In this document: positions 1 to 7,282 of the stretch, one piece after another | Numbering within the stretch: the first letter of the stretch is position 1 | Layout of the letters: each line of letters opens with the position of its first letter | Assembly (NCBI GenBank): GCA_050942695.1 | Contig: JBMNNU010000088.1 | Coordinates: 1 to 11,954 of the forward strand | Direction of reading: 5' to 3' | Length of the DNA: 11,954 nucleotides | Source: JBMNNU01 sp050942695 | GTDB taxonomy: Bacteria; Chloroflexota; UBA6077 | Made by a program: the position numbers and the translations under genes | The notes under the pieces: model-generated | Databases searched by the model: none | Seen by the model: only the letters and a program-made list of their open reading frames with translations | Told to the model about the DNA's origin: nothing

Positions 1-1302
1 CCGATAGCTGCGACCCACCAGTGTCTTGAGGCCATCATCTCGTTCGCCAACCCCTTCTACCAATACCTTTAACACCGTGCCAACCATCCGGCGATTACGC
101 CGAAGGGATACGCGCTGAGCAACCTCCATAGCCTCGCCCCTCCGGCGCTGTTTGATCTCGTCAGGGATCTGTTCGGGCAGCGTCGCGGCCTTTGTCCCCT
201 CTTGTGGCGAGTAAGTAAACACACCAACACGATCGAAGCCGCAAGTTTCGATGGTGCGCAGCAGGTGCCGGTGCTCCCGTTCGGTCTCTCCTGGAAAACC
301 TACGATGAAGGTAGTGCGGATAGCCACATCGGGAATAGACTCACGCAGCCTTGTTACCAGGGCAGCCACGTCGTCCTGAGGTCTGCCCATCCTTCGAAGC
401 ATCGTAGGGTGGGTATGTTGCAGCGGGATATCGACATACCTACACAGTTGCGGCAACTCTGCTATCGCCCGGATCAAAGTGGGCGTGATTCGTTGAGGGT
501 ACATGTATAGCACCCGAAGCCAGGGGAGATCAGGTACAGCATCTAATAGACGACGAAGTAGCTTAGCTAGCCCATCTCGCTCCCCCCGGTCCAGTCCGTA
601 AGCTGTGGTATCCTGCCCTACCAAGATTATCTCCTGTACCCCGCTCTCCACCAGGCTGCGCGCCTCCGCCAGCACCTGTTTTAGCGGTTTACTTTTGAGT
701 CCTCCCTTGATGCTGGGAATGACACAAAAGCTGCAGGAGGCGTCGCAACCGTCAGATATCTTTAGATATGCGCTCGCACCTTTAGGAGAGCGGCGAACGT
801 CCCCTAAACAGAGTTCATCGCCAACGAAGGCTGGAACGCCGTTTCTTGGCAGCATCGCCACGGTGCCATCCTGAGCATCTATCCCGTCATGCTGAGCCCT
901 GCGCCCACCACAACGTGATGCTGGGCCAGCACCTCCCTGCTCCTCGCTCCCCTTTTGACGTTGTAGGATTTCTGCAACCTTCGTAATATCCGTCCAGTTG
1001 CGGCAGCCGAGCACAGCATCGATACCGGCCACCTGATCTATGAGGGCTTCACCCTCTCTTTGAGCCAGGCATCCGGCTGCAACGAGGTAGGTGCCTGCCC
1101 CTTTTCCGGCAGCCACCTCTCTCAATGTGTCTAACGCCTCAGCTCTGGCGGCATCGATGAAACCGCATGTATTGACAACGACAAGATCAGCGTTAGAAAA
1201 ATCATCGACCGGGCAATGCCCGGCCTCTGTCAGTAACACTTCCATCCCTTCGGAGTCCACTTCGTTCTTGGGACACCCCAGGGTAATGATATTAAACTTC
1301 AT
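1..1302 (-). CDS. rimO: Ribosomal protein uS12 methylthiotransferase RimO (3' end cut by window)
   Basis: Radical-SAM enzyme that adds a methylthio group to a conserved aspartate of ribosomal protein S12. I translated 434 codons from the ATG at 1300-1302 to base 1 with no stop. The N-terminal MTTase domain has LGCPKNEVDSE with C10, NTCGF with C46 and AGC with C78, the three ligands of the auxiliary 4Fe-4S cluster. The radical SAM motif is C186-x3-C190-x2-C193, followed by IPSIKGGLKSKP and VGQDTTAYGLD. The LGCPKN, QDTTAYGLD and RVLYMYPQ wording fits RimO rather than MiaB or MtaB. The visible end, VGRSYR, lies inside the TRAM domain, so some tens of residues are missing. The linker between C78 and C186 is about 40 residues longer than in E. 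coli RimO. The gene starts 8 nt after the rodZ-like stop, so it is cotranscribed. Its ribosome binding site is weak (GGAAGG about 14 nt upstream), suggesting coupling. Confidence 0.95.
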   Translation of the reverse strand, partial: MKFNIITLGCPKNEVDSEGMEVLLTEAGHCPVDDFSNADLVVVNTCGFIDAARAEALDTLREVAAGKGAGTYLVAAGCLAQREGEALIDQVAGIDAVLGCRNWTDITKVAEILQRQKGSEEQGGAGPASRCGGRRAQHDGIDAQDGTVAMLPRNGVPAFVGDELCLGDVRRSPKGASAYLKISDGCDASCSFCVIPSIKGGLKSKPLKQVLAEARSLVESGVQEIILVGQDTTAYGLDRGERDGLAKLLRRLLDAVPDLPWLRVLYMYPQRITPTLIRAIAELPQLCRYVDIPLQHTHPTMLRRMGRPQDDVAALVTRLRESIPDVAIRTTFIVGFPGETEREHRHLLRTIETCGFDRVGVFTYSPQEGTKAATLPEQIPDEIKQRRRGEAMEVAQRVSLRRNRRMVGTVLKVLVEGVGERDDGLKTLVGRSYR

Positions 1303-1310
1303 ACCAACTG

Positions 1311-2078
1311 TTATTGCCTTCCCCAGCTAACGTTTTTGACTTCGCCGCTCGCCCCCAACTTGCCCTGGAACATTCCGTTGACCGTTACTTCAATCGCGCC
1401 TGCGTTCCCGACGCGCATATCGATCCGGTCCCTGGCCTTCCAGGTTCTGGTATCACCGGCATCTAGCTCTCCTTCAAAGAGAGGCGATGAAGTCTGCCCG
1501 TCGGCAATAACCCGCATCCAGCATCGATCGGTTATCCTAGCTATCACCACTACACCCTGCGAAGGCGTAGGACTTGGCGTTGGAAGCGGGGTCGCTGTTG
1601 CCGTGGGGGCAGGTGCCAAGGCCACCACGGTCGGTGTCGTCAAAGCCGCTGGCCTTGGCGTCAGGTCCAGCGAACCTATGGTGCCCAACGAGTTGGAAAC
1701 GTAAGCGGCGTACTGCGCATATAGATAGAATAACGCAGCTATCCCCAAACATGCCAGTGAGAAAAAAACAAATCCTCGTAAGGGTAAGCCAGGGCGGCTC
1801 GGGAGCCCGCTGGCTGCGGGCTTAATCATCATAGTAGGTGAAGGTATAGGGTTAGGGGGGTTGAACAGTTTAACAGCAAAATCCGGATCGATACCGAGGT
1901 ATTCAGCGTAGATTTGCAAGAAACCCCGAGCGTATATCGGTTCGGGAAGCTCCGAGTAATCGTCCTCCTCCAGAGCTATCAGGTACTTCTTCCGGATTTT
2001 CGTGTAGGCCTCTGCATCCTCTATTGTAACGCCCCGCCTGTGCCGGGCATCGGTTAGAACCTCGCCCATTGTTGGCAT
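1311..2078 (-). CDS. rodZ: RodZ-like helix-turn-helix membrane protein
   Basis: Probable bitopic membrane protein of the RodZ family, which links the MreB cytoskeleton to the cell-wall elongation machinery. The 255-residue protein has an N-terminal Cro/RodZ-type helix-turn-helix at about residues 4-72, including TKIRKKYLIALE and LPEPIYARGFLQIYAEYLG. One transmembrane helix lies at about 102-126, flanked by a basic, proline-containing stretch. A Pro/Thr/Ala-rich extracytoplasmic linker spans about 140-174, and a C-terminal beta domain of the DUF4115 type spans about 176-254 (CWMRVIADG, FEGELDAGDTRTW, VTVNGM). The start at 2078 has a GGGGGA purine run about 9 nt upstream; an in-frame ATG three codons later is less well placed. 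No mreB is in the window, so the MreB role rests on family knowledge. The gene is first in an operon with rimO. Without MreB it could instead be a divergent membrane-anchored regulator. Confidence 0.85.
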   Translation of the reverse strand: MPTMGEVLTDARHRRGVTIEDAEAYTKIRKKYLIALEEDDYSELPEPIYARGFLQIYAEYLGIDPDFAVKLFNPPNPIPSPTMMIKPAASGLPSRPGLPLRGFVFFSLACLGIAALFYLYAQYAAYVSNSLGTIGSLDLTPRPAALTTPTVVALAPAPTATATPLPTPSPTPSQGVVVIARITDRCWMRVIADGQTSSPLFEGELDAGDTRTWKARDRIDMRVGNAGAIEVTVNGMFQGKLGASGEVKNVSWGRQ

Positions 2079-2151
2079 AATCTATCATCCCCCAGAGACC
2101 TGCCAGATACAACCCTACTTTTCTTGCCATTGCAAAGCCAGATGCCTCGAC

Positions 2152-2180
2152 AATATATCGGCACTCAGTATATGTGTCAA
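2152..2180 (-). promoter_or_regulatory. Sigma70-type promoter of the rodZ-rimO operon
   Basis: On the minus strand there is a perfect -35 TTGACA (2175-2180), a 17-nt spacer, and a -10 TATATT (2152-2157) matching consensus at 5 of 6 positions. Transcription would start near 2145, giving a leader of roughly 67 nt before the ATG at 2078. It is the best promoter match I found in the window and points directly at rodZ-rimO. No clear operator palindrome overlaps it. Confidence 0.75.
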
Positions 2181-2204
2181 GGCGCTTTTGTGATCGTTGG
2201 AGAG

Positions 2205-2234
2205 TTGACTTGAGCAATCATCCAGACTGATAAT
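2205..2234 (+). promoter_or_regulatory. Sigma70-type promoter for the Na/Pi-ddl-murG operon
   Basis: TTGACT (2205-2210) is followed by an 18-nt spacer and GATAAT (2229-2234), each 5 of 6 to consensus. The predicted start is near 2241, about 50 nt before the ATG at 2293. It stands back to back with the rodZ promoter, with 24 nt between the two -35 boxes (2181-2204). I see no convincing Pho-box direct repeat here, so phosphate control is not supported by the sequence. Confidence 0.55.
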
Positions 2235-2292
2235 AGCGGCTATCCTCCGCAAGCTTCTGTAAAAAGGGCTGTATTGGAGCTACAATTGTATC

Positions 2293-3906
2293 ATGAGCCC
2301 AAATATCGCTTTTATCAATGTTATCGGCGCTGTCTGTCTGCTATTGTTCGGCATGAACATCGCAGGCGATGGCCTCCAACGAGTAGCCGGGCAAAAGCTG
2401 CGCTACCTTCTCTGCAGCCTGGGGAAAAACCCCCTGGCTGCTCTAGGTGCGGGAGCCGCTGTCACAATGCTCCTTCAGAGCAGCAGCGCTACTACCGTTA
2501 TGTTGGTTGGTTTCGCCAGAGCAGGGCTGTTAGAAATCCGGCAGACTATCGGGTTGCTGTTGGGTGCCGATATCGGAACAACCCTGACGGTACAGCTTCT
2601 GGCTTTCCGCATCTACGATTACTCCCTTTTACTGGTAGCTGCGGGGGTAGCGCTGTACCTATCATCCCGGCGCCGCTCCTTGCGGGATGTAGGCCAATCG
2701 ATCCTGGGCTTTGGCTTGGTGTTCTTGGCGCTCAAGATCATCATCGATTCCATGTCGCCGCTAGCCGGGAACAGTTTAGTCCGAGAGCTGTTCATCAGCC
2801 TGGGAGAGGTGCCTATCCTGGCTGTCCTGATAGGGGCTGTCTTTGCGGGTGTAACCACCAGCAGCGCGGCCACCGTGGGCTTCATTCTGGCCTTAGCGGC
2901 AAATGACCTGCTGCCGCTCGAAGCTGCAATTCCGCTGGTCCTGGGCGCCAACGTCGGCACCTCCCTAGCAGCCTTTCTTTCCAGCGTTGGGGGCAACCCG
3001 GAGGCCAGGCGGGTAGCTATCGCTCACGTCACATTTAAACTGTTGGGAGCCGCCATATTCCTGCCGATCACAGGGTTATTCGCCGACCTGGTGTCGTTGA
3101 CGGCCTCAGATGGGGCTCGCCAGGTAGCCAACGCCCACACTATTTTTAACGTGGCCATCGCCTTTTTGTTCCTACCTTTCACGAACCAGTTCGCTCGGCT
3201 GGTGCGCTGGTTGGTGCCAGAGAAAAGCGAGGACAATAGCTTCAAGTCTATCTATCTGGACGATTACGTTCTGGAATCACCTGCCCTTGCTCTAGGGCAG
3301 GCAACAAGGGAAACGCTGAGGATGGCAGACCTGATCCAGGACATGGTAAGGGATAGCCTGACTGTCTTTCGCAATAACGACGAGGTGCTGCTGGAACAAA
3401 TCGAGAAGAGGGAAGACCAGATTGATTACCTCGAGGAATCGATCAAGGGATACCTCACGCAATTATCCCAGCAGAGTCTGACAGAGGAGCAGTCGAAGCG
3501 GGAGATCGGGCTACTATATATGATCAACGATCTTGAGCACATAGGTGATATCATCGATAAAAGCACGATGCAGTTGGCAAGGAAGAAAGTAGAGGGTCGC
3601 CTCGTGTTCTCCTCCAAAGGAATGGCCGAGGTTGAGGAGCTGTATCGGCAGGTGATGGATAATCTTCGTTCGGTAATCACGGCTGTGGCCACGAGAGACG
3701 TGGAATTGGCACAAAAGGTGCTTGCCGAGAAGGCTGTCGTTAACAAAATGGAGAGAGAGTTGCGCCAGGCCCATATTCAGCGACTCCATGCAGGTGCAAA
3801 AGAGAGTATCGAAACCAGCTCTATACACATGGACCTGCTCAACGATCTCAAGAGGATCAATTCCCACGCCACTAACATAGCTTACGTCGTTCTTGGTGAG
3901 CTATAA
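2293..3906 (+). CDS. Na+/phosphate cotransporter family protein with C-terminal PhoU-like domain
   Basis: Inner-membrane phosphate carrier of the NptA/Na_Pi_cotrans family (SLC34-like inverted repeats), 537 residues. The first repeat has LLFGMNIAGDGLQ near the N terminus and QSSSATT at residues 62-68. The second repeat, around 180-200, reads VTTSSAATV, so the usual Gln and first Ser of its QSSS motif are replaced by T188 and T189. Hydrophobic helices fill about residues 5-310. From about 335 to 535 a helical PhoU-like domain follows, with KREDQIDYLEE, MINDLEHIGDII and LLNDLKRINSHATNIAY. The ATG at 2293 has GGAG 12 nt upstream (2277-2280), and no earlier in-frame start is close. ddl follows after 14 nt, indicating cotranscription. 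The family exports or imports phosphate depending on the member; the direction cannot be read from sequence. Confidence 0.92.
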   Translation: MSPNIAFINVIGAVCLLLFGMNIAGDGLQRVAGQKLRYLLCSLGKNPLAALGAGAAVTMLLQSSSATTVMLVGFARAGLLEIRQTIGLLLGADIGTTLTVQLLAFRIYDYSLLLVAAGVALYLSSRRRSLRDVGQSILGFGLVFLALKIIIDSMSPLAGNSLVRELFISLGEVPILAVLIGAVFAGVTTSSAATVGFILALAANDLLPLEAAIPLVLGANVGTSLAAFLSSVGGNPEARRVAIAHVTFKLLGAAIFLPITGLFADLVSLTASDGARQVANAHTIFNVAIAFLFLPFTNQFARLVRWLVPEKSEDNSFKSIYLDDYVLESPALALGQATRETLRMADLIQDMVRDSLTVFRNNDEVLLEQIEKREDQIDYLEESIKGYLTQLSQQSLTEEQSKREIGLLYMINDLEHIGDIIDKSTMQLARKKVEGRLVFSSKGMAEVEELYRQVMDNLRSVITAVATRDVELAQKVLAEKAVVNKMERELRQAHIQRLHAGAKESIETSSIHMDLLNDLKRINSHATNIAYVVLGEL

Positions 3907-3920
3907 GAGGAGACCCATGC

Positions 3921-5027
3921 ATGAAGATTAAGGTAGGCGTCCTGTTCGGCGGGCGTTCGGGTGAGCACGAGGTCTCACTAGCCTCGGCAACATCAATTAT
4001 CAAGAATCTGGACCGATCAAAATACGAAGTTATCCCCATCGGCATCACGAAGGAGGGGCGATGGCTGCTGGAAGGCAACCCTTTGCAGGCTCTTCAGTCG
4101 GGGCTCACGAACAATAGCCTGGAACCGGTTTTGCTCACCTCGGCCAACACATCCAGCGCTCCCTTGGCTGTGGCTTCCAGCCCTCCTAGATCCAATAATA
4201 GGCTGACAGTAGATGTGGTATTTCCAGTCCTGCATGGCCCCTACGGAGAGGATGGAACAGTGCAGGGGCTGTTGGAGATGGCTGGAGTTCCATACGTGGG
4301 CGCCGGAGTGCTTGCTTCCTCCGTTGGGATGGACAAGGCGATCATGAAGGTACTCTTCAAAGAGAGAGGGCTTCCCATCGTCAAGCATGTGGTAGTGGCC
4401 CGGAAGGATTGGGAAAACGAACCAGAAGTCTCTATGGATTTCGTCGAGAAGTCGCTCGGCTATCCCTGCTTCGTCAAGCCCGCCAACCTAGGATCCAGCG
4501 TCGGGATCTCAAAGGCTTCCAACCGCAGCAGCCTATCGAGAGCGATAGCCGAGGCTGCAAAATATGACAGAAAGATCGTTGTCGAAGAGGGGATCCAGTG
4601 CCGGGAGATCGAGTGTAGCGTCCTGGGCAACGACGACCCCATAGCCTCAGTCCCCGGCGAAATCATCCCATGCAACGAGTTCTACGACTATCGCGCTAAA
4701 TATCTAGACGAGGGGTCAGAGCTGCTGATACCCGCCCCGATCCCCTCAGAAACGGCGGAAGAGATCCGGCATCTGGCGGTGGAAGCGTTCCGCGCCATAG
4801 ACTGCTCTGGTATGGCCCGGGTAGATTTCTTCCTCGAGAAGCAATCCAGCAAGGTGTACCTGAACGAGGTGAACACAATCCCGGGATTCACGAAGATCAG
4901 CATGTATCCGAAGCTGTGGGAGGCCAGCGGCTTGCCCTATCCTCAGCTCATCGATCGCCTGATCGAGCTGGCTCTAGAGCGGCATGCCGACCGCATGCGT
5001 TGCGCAACATCTTATCAACCGGAGTAA
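3921..5027 (+). CDS. ddl: D-alanine--D-alanine ligase
   Basis: Cytoplasmic ATP-grasp ligase that makes the D-Ala-D-Ala dipeptide for the peptidoglycan stem. The 368 residues are typical of the longer Ddl subfamily; E. coli DdlB is about 306. Visible motifs are GGRSGEHEVSLAS with E15, HGPYGEDGTVQG, VGMDKAIMK, the ATP-grasp KPANLGSSVGIS (S192/S193), EIECSVLG, and ARVDFF...LNEVNTIPGFTKISMYPKLW with the metal-binding Glu/Asn. The omega loop reads FYDYRAKY, with Y261 at the position that is Tyr in D-Ala-D-Ala ligases and Phe or His in D-Ala-D-Lac enzymes, so a vancomycin-sensitive type precursor is predicted. The start is set by GAGGAG (3907-3912), 8 nt upstream; the nearby ATG at 3917 is out of frame. 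The stop TAA shares its last A with an ATG of the murG-like gene. Confidence 0.97.
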   Translation: MKIKVGVLFGGRSGEHEVSLASATSIIKNLDRSKYEVIPIGITKEGRWLLEGNPLQALQSGLTNNSLEPVLLTSANTSSAPLAVASSPPRSNNRLTVDVVFPVLHGPYGEDGTVQGLLEMAGVPYVGAGVLASSVGMDKAIMKVLFKERGLPIVKHVVVARKDWENEPEVSMDFVEKSLGYPCFVKPANLGSSVGISKASNRSSLSRAIAEAAKYDRKIVVEEGIQCREIECSVLGNDDPIASVPGEIIPCNEFYDYRAKYLDEGSELLIPAPIPSETAEEIRHLAVEAFRAIDCSGMARVDFFLEKQSSKVYLNEVNTIPGFTKISMYPKLWEASGLPYPQLIDRLIELALERHADRMRCATSYQPE

Positions 5028-5029
5028 TG

Positions 5030-6106
5030 ATGAGGGTACTTTTGGCAGGAGGTGGATCGGGGGGGTCATCTGCTCCCGTCCTGGCAGTAGCGCAAGAGCT
5101 GCGAAAGAGGACAGAGTGTGAATTTTTATATATCGGCACATCGAGCGGCCCTGAACTCGAGCTGGTATCGAGAATGGGTATACCATTTCGGTCTGTCCAA
5201 ACCGGCAAGCTGCGCCGATACTGGTCCTGGCAGAATCTTGTGGACCTGTTCAGGATCCCTATGGGGTTGATTCAATCCCTGGCCACGGTTGCCAAGTTCC
5301 GCCCCCACCTTGCCTTTGCCGCTGGGGGTTTCGCTGCTGTACCGCCCTTGATGGCCGCCAGTATACTCAGAGTACCTACGGTGATCCATCAACAGGACGT
5401 TGAACCCGGATTGGCTAACAAGATATTGGCTCCATTTGCAAACAAAATCACCGTAACCTTCCCATCATCACTGGCTCACTTTCCCAGTTCCAAAACTACA
5501 GTCACCGGCAATCCTGTGCGCCATGAGATCCTCTCCGGAAGCCGAGAAGAGGCGAAAAGGCTTTTCACGCTGCGCGATGACCTACCGGTGGTACTGGTTA
5601 CAGGTGGGGGCACCGGGGCTTTGGGGTTGAACAGGTTGGTAGCAAGTGCCGCAAAGCAGCTAACCTCCAACTGCCAGATCCTGCACATAACCGGCAAGGG
5701 GAAGAGGGTGGAGCTGCCGGACTCGATGCCCAATTACCGGCAAATGGAGTTCCTGGCTGAAGGGATGGGCCACGCCCTGGCCGCAGCCGACCTGGTGGTG
5801 AGCAGAGCAGGCCTTTCGACACTCACCGAGCTAGCTGCTCTGGGTAAACCTAGCATCATCATCCCCATGCCCCGTTCCCACCAAAACGCCAACGCTCAAG
5901 TATTCTCGAAAGCCCAGGCATCAGTGGTATATCAAGAGGCAGAGTTAGACGGCGCGAAACTGGCCGAATCTATTCTGTCGCTACTGCAGAACAGGGAGCA
6001 ACTCGAATCGATGAGCGAGCGGGCTCGAGCTCTAATGCCGCCCCTCGCTGAAGCGCGCATAGCGGACGTTATTGAGAGTGCGGTTTATAGGGGCAAGACT
6101 GGGTGA
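5030..6106 (+). CDS. murG: MurG-like UDP-GlcNAc transferase (lipid II synthase), divergent
   Basis: GT-B glycosyltransferase (GT28) expected to transfer GlcNAc from UDP-GlcNAc to lipid I on the inner face of the membrane. The protein has 358 residues, close to the usual MurG length. The N-terminal domain has LLAGGGSGGSSAP; MurG normally has GGTGGH here, so its His is Ser13. H120-QQDVEPGLAN stands where HEQN...PG is usual. TGNPVR and VTGGGTGALGLN follow. The donor-site segment SRAGLSTLTELAALGKP contains E267, and H284-QNANA contains Q285 and N288, matching the UDP-GlcNAc contacts of E. coli MurG. Of the tandem ATGs at 5027 and 5030, I prefer 5030 because GGAG at 5021-5024 is 5 nt away, against 2 nt for 5027. 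The link to ddl is close to a stop-start overlap. It could be a MurG paralog with altered substrate, though the ddl context favours peptidoglycan. Confidence 0.85.
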   Translation: MRVLLAGGGSGGSSAPVLAVAQELRKRTECEFLYIGTSSGPELELVSRMGIPFRSVQTGKLRRYWSWQNLVDLFRIPMGLIQSLATVAKFRPHLAFAAGGFAAVPPLMAASILRVPTVIHQQDVEPGLANKILAPFANKITVTFPSSLAHFPSSKTTVTGNPVRHEILSGSREEAKRLFTLRDDLPVVLVTGGGTGALGLNRLVASAAKQLTSNCQILHITGKGKRVELPDSMPNYRQMEFLAEGMGHALAAADLVVSRAGLSTLTELAALGKPSIIIPMPRSHQNANAQVFSKAQASVVYQEAELDGAKLAESILSLLQNREQLESMSERARALMPPLAEARIADVIESAVYRGKTG

Positions 6107-6120
6107 CGGGGGATGCCAAG

Positions 6121-6259
6121 TTCCCTCACCCCGACCCTCTCCCACTGCGGTGGGAGAGGGAGCAACTCTCTCCCCTCCCCGTTGGGGGAGAGGCCGGGGG
6201 TGGGGTCTGTCCCTCTCTCCCCTCTCCCCGTGGGGGAGGGGCAAGGGGTGGGGTCCATC
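6121..6259. repeat. Three tandem C/G-rich palindromic units between converging operons
   Basis: Between the murG-like stop (6106) and the pit stop (6281) lie three related units of about 45-47 nt: 6121-6165, 6166-6212 and 6213-6259. Each is a pyrimidine run followed by its purine complement. Unit 1 forms a perfect 11-bp stem, 6135-6145 with 6150-6160, around the loop TGCG. Unit 2 pairs 6168-6175 with 6185-6192. Unit 3 pairs 6219-6224 with 6236-6241 and has an inner CCC/GGG stem. Units 2 and 3 share CTCTCTCCCC at their left ends and GGGGTGGGGTC further right. The CCCTCACCCC start and CCCTCTCCC core resemble the REP-like palindromes scattered in many high-copy bacterial repeat families. Short reading frames across it are artefacts of the repeat. 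Confidence 0.85.
6232..6253 (+). other. Candidate intramolecular G-quadruplex
   Basis: Four G-runs of at least four bases occur on the plus strand at 6232-6236, 6238-6241, 6245-6248 and 6250-6253, separated by loops of 1, 3 and 1 nt. Short loops and long runs are the pattern expected for a very stable quadruplex in DNA or in the 3' end of the murG transcript. The minus strand of 6211-6229 also carries two G4 runs and one G3 run. Folding itself is inferred. Confidence 0.55.
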
Positions 6260-6277
6260 CCCGCGTCCCCCTGTTTT
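6245..6277 (+). terminator. Weak terminator-like hairpin after the murG-like gene
   Basis: GGGG-TG-GGGG (6245-6253) can pair with CCCC-GCGT-CCCC (6259-6270) around the loop TCCAT, followed by CTGTTTT. The T-tract is only four bases, so intrinsic termination would be inefficient unless the upstream hairpins help. This is the only terminator-like structure between the converging operons. Confidence 0.3.
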
Positions 6278-6280
6278 ACA

Positions 6281-7282
6281 TTAAAGGGCTTGTTGGAGCA
6301 CCATCATCCCCTCGAAGATGAGCCATGCCATCGTAGCGGTAATGGGGATAGTCAGTATCCATGCCACAAACATATTGCCCGCAACCCCCCATCGCACAGC
6401 CGAAAGCCTTTTCGACGCTCCAACCCCCATGATTGAGCCGGATATCACGTGGGTAGTGCTAACGGGGAGTCCCAAATGGCTGGCCGCCTGTATCACGACA
6501 GCCGCAGACGTTTCCGCCGCAAAACCGTGGATCGGCTCTAATTTGATGATCTTGTGCCCCATGGTCTTGATGATTCTCCAGCCCCCAACCGAGGTTCCCG
6601 CGGCCATCGCCGTCGCCGCCAGCGCCATAACCCATGTTGGCACGTGGAAATCGGATATCGATCCGTAGCTGAACAGGGCCATAGTGATGATGCCCATGGT
6701 CTTTTGAGCATCGTTTGAACCATGGCTGAACGACATGAAGGCAGAAGATATCAGTTGTAGCTTGCGGAAATGCACGTTTACAGCGTGAGGGCTCTGCCGA
6801 AACACCAGCCACAGCAGCCCGATCATCAAGATAAAGCCAAAAACCATGCCGATAAAGGGCGACGATATCAGACTTCCTACGATCTTCTCCAACCCGACCC
6901 TGTTGAGCACACCGCTTCCTTGGAAGGCGAGAGCCCCGCCAACAATACCGCCAATAAGAGCGTGAGACGAACTGCTGGGGATGCCGAAGTACCAGGTAAT
7001 CAGGTTCCAGGAGATGGCGCTTCCCAGAGCCGCAATGATCACCGTTTGGGTGACAGCAGAGGGATCCACGATATCCCTGCCCACCGTCGTAGCGACGGCG
7101 GTACCGGAGAAAGCACCCAGGAAATTCAAAGATGCAGCCATTAAGATCGCCTGCCGTGGCGTTAAGACTCGGGTCGCCACTACCGTAGCGATGGAGTTGG
7201 CTGTATCGTGAAAACCGTTAATGAAGTCGAAGGCAACTGCCAGGATCACTACCAAGCCTAGGAGTAATAGCGCTTCAGGCAT
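6281..7282 (-). CDS. pit: PiT-family inorganic phosphate transporter
   Basis: Inner-membrane low-affinity phosphate (or metal-phosphate) permease of the PiT/SLC20 family, 333 residues. It shows the two PiT signature repeats: GFHDTANSIATVV at about residues 23-35 and FSHGSNDAQKTMG at about 185-197. Paired half-motifs are also present: GIPSSSSHALIGGIVGG at 100-116 and GLPVSTTHVISGSIMGVG at 271-288. The remainder is strongly hydrophobic, with about 9-10 predicted helices and a short central loop rather than the long loop of some PiT proteins. The ATG at 7282 lies inside the 3' end of the DUF47 gene, with an overlap of 7275-7282, so translation is coupled. This gene pair is the standard Pit plus PhoU-like accessory arrangement. 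Its 3' end faces the converging murG-like gene across the palindrome array. Confidence 0.95.
   Translation of the reverse strand: MPEALLLLGLVVILAVAFDFINGFHDTANSIATVVATRVLTPRQAILMAASLNFLGAFSGTAVATTVGRDIVDPSAVTQTVIIAALGSAISWNLITWYFGIPSSSSHALIGGIVGGALAFQGSGVLNRVGLEKIVGSLISSPFIGMVFGFILMIGLLWLVFRQSPHAVNVHFRKLQLISSAFMSFSHGSNDAQKTMGIITMALFSYGSISDFHVPTWVMALAATAMAAGTSVGGWRIIKTMGHKIIKLEPIHGFAAETSAAVVIQAASHLGLPVSTTHVISGSIMGVGASKRLSAVRWGVAGNMFVAWILTIPITATMAWLIFEGMMVLQQAL

Noticed and set aside
1903..2217. 104-residue minus-strand frame running through the rodZ leader into rodZ
   Set aside because: It overlaps the conserved RodZ helix-turn-helix in another frame. Its ATG near 2130 lacks a good ribosome site, so a leader peptide is not supported.
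2274..2906. 210-residue plus-strand frame beginning just before the Na/Pi cotransporter
   Set aside because: It is an out-of-frame shadow of the cotransporter, with an Arg/Cys/Pro-rich composition and no recognisable domain.
4916..5029. Extended start of the murG-like frame upstream of 5030
   Set aside because: The extension lies inside the conserved ddl C terminus. The GGAG at 5021-5024 and the LLAGGG domain start fit the ATG at 5030.
6072..6436. Several overlapping reading frames on both strands (70-107 residues) rich in Pro, Ser and Gly across the palindrome array
   Set aside because: They are open only because the C/G-rich repeat lacks stops in all frames. Such peptides are a known artefact of this repeat type, and none has a ribosome site or conserved look.
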